Source of the DNA: Rosa chinensis
Lineage: Eukaryota > Streptophyta > Magnoliopsida > Rosales > Rosaceae
Direction of reading: 5' to 3'
DNA length: 64,000 nucleotides
Assembly (NCBI RefSeq): GCF_002994745.2
Contig: NC_037091.1
Span: 12,276,501 to 12,340,500, forward strand
Numbering within the stretch: the first letter of the stretch is position 1; each line of letters begins with the position of its first letter. Under the pieces are notes generated by a model. The model ran no database searches, was not told where the DNA came from, and saw nothing but the letters and a program-made list of their open reading frames with translations. Shown here in pieces: positions 33,307-44,137 of the stretch. The position numbers and the translations under genes were made by a program.

Positions 33307-36300
33307 ATGGCATCAAATAAGGCCTCAAGTGACGACAATAGCGGAAGAATGAAGAGAAGAAAACTCAGAGAAATGTTTCCTGCCAACAAAGGCGAGACCA
33401 ATGAATCAATTCATGTTAGTACCGGATTTCACATTAGTGTGTTTGAAGGTATGTCTTTGTTGAAGTCTGAAGTAGCTGCGATAAAGTCTGATGTGGGGAG
33501 GCTTAGATCAACGCTGGGATGTTTGGAACCCAATATTGAGACATTGAGACAAAAATTAATTGAAGTACAAGACTTAGCCTGTGAACTGAAAGTTGGTGGG
33601 ATTGAAGGTATTGTTGGTGAGGTAATACATGTTGTGACAACAATGTGGCCAAACACCATGCATAAGGTTGCTGAAAATGTTATACAAACCATGGGGGAGA
33701 ATGGTGAGCACAATTTGGTGGCTGACATTTGCAAGGAGTCACGAAAGAGGAAATTTTGTCTCGGCCATCCAATTTGGAATTTTAGTCTCAGCCCTCCATT
33801 ATCATTGGACAGCCGTGCGAAGCACCGAATATGTGAGGAAATCCCTGCAAATGAGGTAACTTTGAAACATTGCTAGGGCATGGCAATATACTTTAGAAGC
33901 AGTTTTGTTTATCTACCAAATGACTGTACCAATATACGAGTTATTGACACTAAACCATTTAATAGGTTGACCATATGGAAGATAAGAGGGTGACAGGAAA
34001 AGGAAAGGAAAAAAATGGCACGGTGGAAGAGGCCAAACATAGAAAAAGAAACAAGAAATTTCCGTTGCTGGGAAAGATATCACGAAAGGATTCTAAGGTC
34101 TTAAAGTTCTTGTTTAGGATGCCAAGAAGAGGACATAAGTCCAGGTTAGTAAACACATTATAAGTTCAATAAAAAATGAATCATTATATGAAATATATGT
34201 TGGACGTGTATTTCTTTATGCTTTTGCCACATGTGGCTCTTTGCATTAGCCTCAATGCACCGGTGATCCATTTAGAGATAACAATTTACCATCAATGGGG
34301 AAAACTTTTGAAAGTTTTTTATTTGATTAACTGAATATCCTGATTAATGATCCGACAACAATGCAAATTTCGGTGAAATGATCCCACCCGAATAGGCAAA
34401 ATAATTACTTTAAGCAAATTGGATTATTACAGGTGCTTTGATTGGTCCAATAATGAAGTACAATTTGTATGACTAGTTATTGATGTCTTGGATGATGAAT
34501 AGCCAAAAATATGTTCGTGAGATACTGTTTTTAATATCAAATGCAGTATATGTTATTTATGTAGCAGGGAGATGCATATGAAAATATGAAATGCAGTATA
34601 TGTTATCTATATGTTCGTGAGATATTGTTTGTCTTTTGGTAGTGAACTTGGCTATGATTCTTCACAGAAAATGTCCTAGATGATGATTCGGAGGTAAGCT
34701 GAGTCAGCCAACATGAATGCTTCTAGTTCCCTTTATTTGTGATCTAATTCAGTAGTGGTTCGAGCATGACTATCAGAGTCCTTTTCTTTTTAAGTGAGAA
34801 ATAATCAGCTTATTATGTTCGTGAACCACTCACGTTGTCACAAGACACATTTCTCATCTTTCCAGTCAGCTTGTATCATTGCCTCAATCTCTTTTCTTTC
34901 GAAAGCAATCACATTATGTCATGAGTGGTACTGTACATAGATCATGAATGTAGGTATATGCATTGAATCTTTTTTCCATCATTGCTATATGAAGTTTCCG
35001 CACATCTTTTGTCAATCACTCATTTGACTTTTAGTTGCTATTGTGATCACAGAAAGAATTATTGTTTTTGACCAATGCATTAAATGAATAATACAGGGAT
35101 GAAGTTGCCCGCAGTGGACAGTTTGGGGTTTCCCATGAGGATATCCAATGTCTTTGGCCAACAGTCCCAATTTCTTCCAAGGTATGTGGCCGCACTATGC
35201 TTATTAAGTTACTATTGTGTCAAAATCTAGTGCAATCCACACATTGCACATACTGCTGTAATCTTAATATTTGAGATGACTAAAAATGATTCAGGTCATA
35301 AACATTTGGACTGCGTACATGTCTCAGACCAAGTCCAACTCATGGTTCTTACCTACTTTCTTTGCGGTACAAAGAAATTACCTTGGTTGCAATAACTCTG
35401 CTATTGTATCAATATATAAACAATGTTGATAATGACTTCTAAATTAATGTCTTCATGCATAGGAACAAGCCGGGTCAAATGAGGATCCATCCAATGTACC
35501 TGTTTCAATTGCATCAACAATAGTTGCTTGTGGGCTGCAGAGGTTCCATAGGCGTTTGAAGCATTGTGTTGAGGTAATAAAGGGTGAATTCGTTGTATGG
35601 ATATTGTTTTGCTTGTCATGTGTATAATCCCCGGTGCTTTTGCAGATTTTCATCCCATTGTATGATGAAATCGCCGACCATTGGTTTTTGTTGGTTATGA
35701 AACTAAAGGAGAAAATTGCTGAGTTGTCGGATAGTGTGCCAGAATTCACATCATTGAATAGACGACTTGAGATAGCAAGAGCCACCGTAAGGGTTATGTT
35801 ATTAATTGTCGGATTTTGATTGCTTTTATCTGCTAATTAATTAATTAAATTTTTTTTTTTTGTTGAATTTAGATGCTTCTACTGCAGACGGTGTTTGGAA
35901 GTGCAATGACGAAGTCCTCAGATGTTTATTACAATTTTCCCTCATTTCGCCTCTCATTTGCAGAGGGTAACCAAACCACAGACAACAAATATGACAGCGG
36001 GATCTACATCATGATGCAGATGAAGTGTTATTCGGATAAGTGGTTTGAAGGCGTATGTTTTCAAAAAAAATTTAGAATGACACCTAACCATGTGATGATC
36101 ATTACCATTTCATGGCTAATTTTTTTTTTTTTTTTTGCATTTATGAACAGTATAATTCGGAAGAGATGCGATCTGCACTTGCACTTGAAATAGTCAATAA
36201 TTCAAGCAATGAACTATTGAAATCGGTGATGAGAGTTGCCATGAAAGGTGAAGGTTGCCGAGAAGGTATTTCTAATGTAGCCGAGGCCACAAAATCCAAT

Positions 36301-36426
36301 GCCGAGGCCACACAGTCCAATGTTGTCGTTGCAACTAATTGTGACACAACAACGGACATTATCCACGAGAAGGTTCCTAACGGTCAGAAATGTCGCAGCC
36401 ATCGCAGGAGAAAATCCCGAGTCTGA
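33307..36426 (+). CDS. Ulp1 (C48) protease-like protein with Ser at the catalytic Cys position, transposon-associated type
   Basis: Eight exons: 33307-33855, 33966-34144, 35097-35181, 35295-35366, 35463-35573, 35646-35786, 35873-36052, 36151-36426. They join in one open frame of 530 codons. The first exon encodes a coiled-coil-like segment (SEVAAIKSDVGRLRSTL) and the second is basic. Exons 3-8 match the C-terminal Ulp1 domain of the minus-strand gene at 37513-41103, with identical sizes for exons 3, 4, 5 and 7 (85, 72, 111, 180 nt). The catalytic His (DHWFLLV) and Asp (LSDSVPE) are present. The Cys motif reads YDSGIYI instead of DCGVFVI, and the usual Gln six residues earlier is lost. It lacks the large N-terminal domain of its partner. 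In the family, C48 proteases cleave SUMO or are carried by Mutator-like elements. This copy should be proteolytically dead. Confidence 0.65.
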
Positions 36427-36429
36427 TGA

Positions 36430-37512
36430 TGATTTGGACGGTATTTAGCCATCCGAATTTGTAATGACTGACAAACTCGGTTTTACTTGTGTCACCCTTC
36501 TACTTGCCAATACCCAACAGTGTACCACTCTCTAAAAGGGCTGAAGAATTGGCCTATGCTATACAATGTTGTCAAGAGATCACAAAAGCAATGTTAAGGA
36601 AGATAAAACCAGATCATCTTGCGCTTAGACTGGCTGTGCGGTTTGAGTTCAGATATTTAAGATACAGCTCCATTATTTGTATTGGTTTTCTGTATATGTT
36701 CAAATGAAGCGAAGTTAACCTGAATGAGATTAGTTTTCCTATAACTGAAATCTGTTTTATGTTTTGCTTTATGTTTTGCAAGTTTTGAAGAAGAATATTT
36801 GATACAACTTATAAGATGCAGTGACCAGCAAAGAAATACACCATTGCAGTGCAGCAGTGGGCAAAAGTTTCAATACTGTATGTGGTTGAATTTTGGGTCC
36901 GAGGTTGTGTATCGACTTTCGATATGAAATTAGGCCTGCTGGTAGCAGAAACAAATATGAAACGCCTGGGTTCACGTGTACTGTCAATCAAGAAGCCCTT
37001 TTTCATCTTTTAGTTTTTCTTGGAAATGAAATTGAAGGTTACTTCTCTGAATGTTATAACGCATGTCGTACTTGCCTGCTCGGCCTATTAAAAATCCGAA
37101 ATGATTGTTGTACATGTAAGGAAATTCAAAACTGACAAGAATTCTCTGCTTAATTTGATAATGGACGACACCTTCTGAACACTATTCTATATAAACAATG
37201 CACACCGGTATCGTTATCTGTTACCTATAGTACTATCTTATATCTCTTGGAGTTATATAGCAAGTATAATTGATAATTTACCAATAGGCTGTATCCACAA
37301 TCGCTAAAACGTTAATTGAATACATAAGAAAAAACTCCAAGCCGTTCACAAATATTAGCTTACAAAATTTACCAACTCCCCTTTCACAAAATACGACATC
37401 ACCATGTTCGACAATTAACTTGGTAACATAGAGTCCACTACAAAATATACCATTCTATGGTAATTTTCAAAAAATTTAAGGGGTCGGCAACACTGCTGTT
37501 TCTCTTACTTCT
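36430..37512. other. Spacer between the two convergent Ulp1-like genes
   Basis: Must hold both 3' ends. An open stretch on the plus strand (about 36489-36707) includes VPLSKRAEELAYAIQCCQ, which looks protein-like, but I do not recognise it. No other features are seen. Confidence 0.35.
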
Positions 37513-40500
37513 CTACTTCCCGGAGATGCGAGCTAAGCATCTGTCCACTGTCACATGCAAGTCTCCCACCTCGTTCTTCGGATGCCTTAGACACTCGACC
37601 ACCAAACTTGCACGTTCAATATCCGAATTGTACTGCACGTTTCAAAATTTGGTCTTCATCAATATTATTAGTCTAAATTGATGAATTCATTTGCTCCACC
37701 CATTAAACATATCAATAAATTGATGCAATGTAATTGGTTTACCGTAGCAGCCCAATCGGTACCATATCGCTGCATATTCCTAATGACAAAAACACCGCAG
37801 TCTGTATCATTCTTCTGTCGAGGTCCAGCTCCATCAGCCTTGAAGGGAAGGGTTCCGAAAGCAAACAACCGATTTGCATGTCTCGACATAGCGTCGCCAT
37901 AAATGCGATCTAGCATGTCCAACTAATGCAACATATAACAAATGTGCTTAATATGTCTTCAATCAAGTAAAACATGTAAACTTATGTTTGAGGAAATTAA
38001 GATCAAATTACACCTATAGTATGTGGATATTTTGTAGCTTATTTATGTTACTTGAAGAACCATACCGCTGCCCGTGCATCTCTTTGCCGGGATATTGTTT
38101 TGGAAGGATTTGGAGCACTATCAAGGATCTCTGCAGACCTATCTCTGACATGCACCACCAATAAATACCAATGTGCATCCTTCTCTTGTATTCCTGGGTC
38201 GTGCATTGGGATAAAAATCTGGTCAATTCAAGCCTAGTTAGTCCGATTGAAAGCACCCACATTACTTTGAAGATGGCAGTATAAGTATATGAATCTTAAA
38301 CTCAACAACACAAAACATGGACATACCCTCTTTTCAGAAGAAGAAGAAAAAAAACATGGACATACCCTTCTGCATTTGGCAAAATGGCCAATGAATCTGT
38401 CAAGCCTACTTAGTCTTTTAGTCTGTTGAATCCATTCTTGAGTTGACATGTTGTCTCCCATTTTTATAGAGTTTCTCTGCAATCACATGAACATCTACGA
38501 ACATTGAGATATCACCCAATTCAATTGGTACGAACAAATTATGTAGGTAATGAACCTGGCTTGTGATGTTGATCAAATTCTGGAATACTTACCCCGAAGT
38601 ATGTTGGGACATACCAATCCTCCTTTCCTATTTCGTTAAGGTACTCCACAAATATATTTATAACCTGCAATGAGTGTGTAGGGGTTATTAGACCGTGTAT
38701 AACTTCTTCTTTTTTTTGTTAATTACAAAAATACATTGTAATCACTCACAAGGCTGCAGACAAGCTCCCTTGGACCGAGGCATTGAAGATCAGTCCTTGT
38801 GACGTGCATTCCTTCGACACTCGCAACTACGGCACTGTCAAGATGTGTTACTAACCGATATGCATATAAATAGACTTCGAGCCAACAAATAAAAAAGAGT
38901 CGCAGACCTTAGAGCCAAAACTTATACAGAATCAGAGACCTTATAGCCAATAACTAAAGTATCTGGAACTCAAAGCCCTTGCGCAAATTGAAAGATTACA
39001 ACTGACTCAACTTACACAGAAGCACAGATTTTCATAGACAATTTACATCTTTGGATATGGATAGATAACTTTGTGCAGTACTTGATCAATAAATGGCATC
39101 AAAAGGGATAGGTGATAATATCGGTATCATTTGTTCCAGTGAAACTATTCTGGAACTCAAAGACCTTGTGCAATTTCCCAACAGCATACGGTAGACCAAG
39201 ACAATCAATGACAATTGCTCACTTTTTGAAAATTGTCATAAAATCATAGCAATTTAGATTTTCCACAAATTGTTCATAATCAGTTACCGTAATTTTAGTT
39301 AACCTTACCGGTAGTCCAAATCATTCTGCTCCATATCCATAAATATAAACTTCAAAAGATCAATGTCGTCCTTAGAAGTACCCCGATTGACACAGAATGG
39401 GCCGGCATCAATAGTCCCCTTCCCCTACCCCTTCAAATGTGACTTCTTTCTACCAGGAATTGCACTCTTCTTAAATAGTGCACGAACAATGTGCCTAGGT
39501 GCCACAGTTGGTATCTTTTTATTTTTCTCCTTACTGCTCCTACGCATAGCCTTTGGACCCTCAATGGGGCTCACTGAACAATCAGATAGAGTTGGGTGAA
39601 GTTCTTTTCCATTGTTCCCGTTCACCTTGACCTGCAACAGATAGAATTTGGAAAGTTCCCTTGTCATTATCACTTCCAACCAACAAAATTTGTGTTATGT
39701 TTACAACAAAGTACATGCATGTTCAGAAGCACTATTAAGCATTTCTTTATACGTACTTAGTATCTTGATTAACGCAGGGTTGTAATTGGTTGACAACAAT
39801 TATAAAACAAACAAATTTAGTCTTCAATTATCATAAGACATACCTTATCATTATGTATTGTCTGTCCATTGACATTATTGCAATATAAGATCATGCAACT
39901 TGAATCCTGTGAATTATCCCCTTTAGATTTAGAATCCTCTCCCCCATTAAAGTGTGCGCTGTTACTCCTTGTCTCTGTTATTGCTCTCTCCATGACTTTA
40001 GGTCTGACACCAAGCATATGATCTGATTGGGGTTTGTATTGTTTGAATACCTCTGCGGCAGCAGCGGTCACGTTTTCCTTCCTAGCTGACAAAATCTCAG
40101 TTCGAACTCCTTCAATCATTTCACCCAATTTTGCAATAAGAGCTATGTTTTCCTTCATATAGTGCACATCATTTTTCACACTTTCTATCTCTGACCACAT
40201 CTCCTCCACCTGTGCAAAAACTGTTTCCTCCACTGTTATCCCACCTTCATAGTTCTCAGCATTCTTTTTCATCCAAGTGCCACCTATCTCATGTGCCCAG
40301 ACTCTGTTATTTTCTGAGGTAAAGCCTCCATTATTCTTAACGAACTGCACCAAATTTGCGGCCTTGTCAACTCCCCAATATATGACTGGTGTGATTGTCT
40401 TGTCAACCCATCCCAAACTTGTCCCAACGGCTTCAAAGTAAAACACTTGGAGGAACAAGAAACATGCACCGCCAATGGCATAGTCGTTGCGCGACCTTGT

Positions 40501-41103
40501 GAGTACACCATCCATCAACTTGCTGAAGCAATATGTAGCCCAATTAAGATCCCCTATCGACCTGCTTGTTATCATGGCCATAAGCAATATGTAGTCGACC
40601 CCTTCACTATTGGTTGGGCACAGTAAGGCGGACATTGCGTACAATGCGTAGGCCACTCTAAATATTTGGTCCACATCCACCCTTCGAAGAACAACCTCCT
40701 TCAACGAGGATAATGTTATGTTCCCATCTAAACCAGCTAACTCTTGTTTGACATGCGCGACAACAGCTGTGTTACTATCTCCACTAAAACCTACATCAAG
40801 TCCCCCATCTCTGACTCCCATAATACGCTCAAAATCAGAAGCATGTATGCTGAAAGTCTTTCCATGTATAACCACTGTTTCATTCAGAGGTTCAAGGCCG
40901 TCGACCATCATTTTCCATACCTGGTCATGTAGCTGAGGGCATCCTATACTCTGAAGTGAACCAAAACCCATCTCCCATATAGCTGAAATCTTATCGATGG
41001 GAAGGGCCCGGACTGTGTTGATGAAGTCAATATGAGGCTGAGCCCTTATCCCCCATGATGCCTCCCATTGCAAACTTTTCAAGGAGATGGCCTTCCCTTC
41101 CAT
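37513..41103 (-). pseudogene. Ulp1 (C48) protease gene of the transposon-associated type, interrupted by an in-frame stop
   Basis: Minus-strand exons: 41103-39844, 39631-39309, 38834-38750, 38664-38593, 38476-38366, 38218-38066, 37922-37743, 37632-37513. They join in phase to 768 codons. Exon 1 (420 aa, starting MEGKAISLKSLQWEASWGIR) is the large N-terminal domain seen in plant transposon Ulp1 proteins; the region SEIESVKNDVHYMKENI looks coiled-coil. The C-terminal exons form the protease domain, with His in DAHWYLLVV, Asp in EILDSAPN, and Gln/Cys in PRQKNDTDCGVFVI, all intact. However, exon 2 contains TAG at 39427-39425, between SHLKG and GKGTIDAGPF, in the same frame. I see no splice choice that removes it. 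It is therefore a recently damaged gene, unless the stop is a sequence error. Confidence 0.7.
38860..39010. repeat. Dispersed repeat, copy 1 (in intron 2 of the minus-strand Ulp1-like gene)
   Basis: Shares TTATAGCCAATAACTAAA and CAAAGCCCTTGCGCAAATTG with a segment at about 43820-43985, in the same orientation and order. Confidence 0.7.
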
Positions 41104-41450
41104 TCCGATCCCAACAATAATTTTCGCTAGGTTCACTCACCTGTAAAAGAATAATTGCTTTCTTTCTTCTCTCTTTTTACGACACTCACTCTCCAGTCTC
41201 CATACATATGCAACCAAAGCTTCTGGAGAACAATACATTAACAGCATTGCGTTGTTCTATACTAGACCCTTCAAGTCTTCTAGGGAAGAGAATAGGTACA
41301 CCACATCCAATTAATTTCGTCTGCACACCTTCTTTGAGCACTGAAACGTCCCTTTTTTTATTCTTTTTCTGTTCTCCAAGACAGAGACTGAAGCTTGGGC
41401 TATAACACAGACACACGTCGATCTTTCTATCTCTTTTCCCACCAACTTTT
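41104..41450 (-). promoter_or_regulatory. 5' UTR/promoter region of the minus-strand Ulp1-like gene
   Basis: An acceptor (TTTTACAG on the minus strand, about 41140) lies just upstream of the ATG, so a leader exon is expected in 41.2-41.45 kb. No firm TSS can be called. Confidence 0.35.
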
Positions 41451-41509
41451 CAATTTTGAAAATGAGAGCCCGCGCCACTGTTGTAATCTCATTCCATGTA
41501 AACTTTTGT

Positions 41510-41710
41510 TAATGACTTAATGTAGTGTAATGCAACTAGGATTTCTATTCCATTTTAAATCCTCTATTAGTGAAGTAGTGTGATGGAACTAGGATTTCTA
41601 TTCCAGCTATTACTGAAGTAGTATGACACAACTACGATGGAGATTCCATGTGAAATCCCACTACGAAAGTAGTGTAATGCAGCAATGGAATGGAAATTCC
41701 ATATATGTGA
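41510..41710. repeat. Short degenerate tandem repeat
   Basis: The phrase TAGTGTAATGCAACTAGGAT with TTCTATTCCA recurs three to four times at about 50-70 base spacing, with variants on both strands (GGAATGGAAATTCCA near the right end). Confidence 0.55.
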
Positions 41711-41779
41711 ATTCTTATTAAAGAGGAACAAAATAAGAGTTCAACTGCCCTGTTTTCAAAATAGGGATGATATGATTCT

Positions 41780-42030
41780 CCCCTTTTTTTTTTTTTTTTT
41801 TGGCCGTGCGACTTGGATCGTTGTGGCAAGAATATTGAGCCGTCCCCTATCAATAAGAGCATAGCACCCAATTGCAGCAACTGCATTAAACTAAATGATG
41901 AAAGTAGATAAAGATCCCATTGGCATTGGATTAAGATCGAAGTCAAGGAAAACCATACTACCATACCAAAGTGCCACAAAACATTTAGAAGCATCTTCAA
42001 AGCGATGGGATACAACAAGAACTAAATGAT
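41780..42030 (-). other. Possible retroposed fragment with poly(A) (minus sense)
   Basis: On the minus strand a complex sequence ends in a run of about 18 A (plus-strand T run 41783-41800). The poly(A) end suggests retroposition, but the body is unrecognised and no target duplication was found. A 24-base repeat (ACTAAATGATGAAAG and following bases) occurs at about 41891 and 42021. Confidence 0.3.
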
Positions 42031-44137
42031 GAAAGTCGATAAATAGTCTGAAATTTGTCACTAACTATCTTAAACTTTATCCACATCAGGATATTCAAAA
42101 ATCGAAACATAATGAATATATATAAGCAGAAGTTGCCTCTAAAATCCACAACGATCATAAGATTCAACTCAAACGCAAAAACATGGCTATTAGAAACACC
42201 AACGGCTACAAAATCAGCAACAAGATCACTATTCTCACTTCTTGCCAGCGTCTCCAGCCTTTGTCTGCAAAAGCAATTATACCTAAAATCTCAGGCCATT
42301 TGGATTTCATTTGAAGTGCTAAATAACTAACCAAAATGTCTTGCAGATTTATTGTGAAGAAAAACTTATACGAGTAACTGATTTCACAAAAGCATAAGTA
42401 TCTCAAATGAAGTCTGAAAAAAGGTGTTATGAGTTTGTTGGAAAGTTTGAGAAGGTCTTTGTTAAGCTTTTAACAGATGCAAATGGTTTCTAAAATGAAG
42501 GTCTAGATTAAAGGTTATGGTTTCTCAAACTTAGCAAAATGATTATGGTACAGAAATTTCCTTCTCTTTTATGTTACCTCAGTTTCTACTAACTTTAAAG
42601 TTCCTGATCAGTTCTATGGATGTGCAAATGATGCATAGAGGTTTATTCATCACTGTTGTCACCAAAAACAAAAAACAAAAAAAAAAAGAATTCGAACCTA
42701 ACAGCAACCTAAGAATTACTCAGGACACCCACCTTCAGAAAGCCAAGTTTCTTATCATCTTAATCTGTTTCTATTCTTGCATTCTGTTTGAAAATCATTT
42801 AGGTTACTAACTGTGCAGAAGCTTAAGCCAAATCAGATAAAGAACCAAGCTAAATATAAGAACAAGAATAACAATTGAAATAGCTTATATAGGATTGAAT
42901 TCACCTTTGAATCCCATTCAGAACATCAATCAAACTACTCTTGTTAATTCCCCCTTCCTTCACTTCAGGTATCTCTCACGTCTCATGGATCAAATCTCTA
43001 CTTTCTTTTCCAATCCTAATTTTGTTTCTTCTTTATTTTCCTCTAATCTCCTCTCCATAATCTCTCTTTTTTTTCTTCTTCTTTTGTTTCATGCTCCTAT
43101 TCCTCAGATACATACTCTTTTTATCTATTTCTCTTTACTTTCCTTTCTTTTCTTGTTGCCCTCTATCTCTCAGTGTTCTATTCCCTTCTCTTTTCCAATT
43201 TGTGAAATTGAACTTCATCTCCTACTTATACTAATTCAGTTCTTGGACATCAAGCAAAACAATCATAATTATACCTGCATATTTTGTCCATACCTATCAC
43301 TTAATGACTTGATCACCAAGCATTCAAAACTCAAGAACAGAACTACACTCTGAAGTTACTGAAAAACAAGTAACTGACCTTAATCTGTTTTCCCAATTTC
43401 TTAGAGTTTCATTCTAAGGCTTGCCACTTCCAGTCCACCCAAGCCTAGTTTGGTTCTAGAGAACTAGACCTGCAGTTAAAGGATAATTTCATATGTGATG
43501 TATTGTTGCCGAACAAAATAACTTATAAATGCAAGTCAAGTAGCAAGGGAAACAAAATATACATACAGTATACACAAGACCAATCAATACAGCAGTAATT
43601 GCAGCTACGTTAACTGTTTAACTATACTCATAAGGCCAACATCATTAATTCAGTAGCTAGCTTACTTTAAAAAGGTGAAAGGCACCAAGTTCAAATTTGC
43701 TGTATACCGTTTCATTCAGACTGAACAAAAAATGCCACTTGAAAGCAAACAACGAACCAAAAAGATAAGAGAGAGGGGGAGAGATACCAGCACATATAGC
43801 ATATATAGTACAAAGTGATATGCATGTAAAATAGACCTTAGAACCAATAACAAAACTTAAACATTAAACGGAAGCAGACATTATAGCCAATAACTAAACC
43901 TAAACAGACACCACTGATACTAATCTGGAAATCAAAGCCCTTGCGCAAATTGAAAGATTACAAATGACTCAATTTAAATTGAAATTATAGAACAAGTCAG
44001 CACATACTTTACATACAAGTGAGAAAACTATAATACCAAGAATTTATCATTGCAACAATCTAAAATGAACATAAATTGTGAACATACCAGCAAAAAATTA
44101 AAATGTTTGCACAGCTTAGAAGGGTAATATATATCCA
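42031..44137. other. Spacer, no gene recognised
   Basis: AT- and CT-rich. A plus-strand open frame at 42895-43353 is low-complexity Phe/Leu/Ser-rich sequence with no domain, and I do not call it a gene. The 3' UTR of the minus-strand FAR1-type gene must lie in the last few hundred bases. Confidence 0.45.
43815..43990. repeat. Dispersed repeat, copy 2
   Basis: Second copy of the segment at 38860-39010, including GCCAATAACTAAA and CAAAGCCCTTGCGCAAATTG. It lies just downstream of the FAR1-type gene. Having copies both in the Ulp1-like gene and beside the transposase gene ties the two parts of this region together. Confidence 0.7.

Noticed and set aside
41104..41136. Extending the minus-strand Ulp1 protein upstream to 41136
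   Set aside because: The added residues start at a GTG directly after a splice acceptor. The first ATG in frame is at 41103-41101.
42895..43353. 152-codon plus-strand open frame rich in Phe, Leu, Ser and Ile
   Set aside because: It is CT-rich low-complexity DNA with no domain, no promoter or splice context, and a composition explained by the T/C bias. Not called as a gene.
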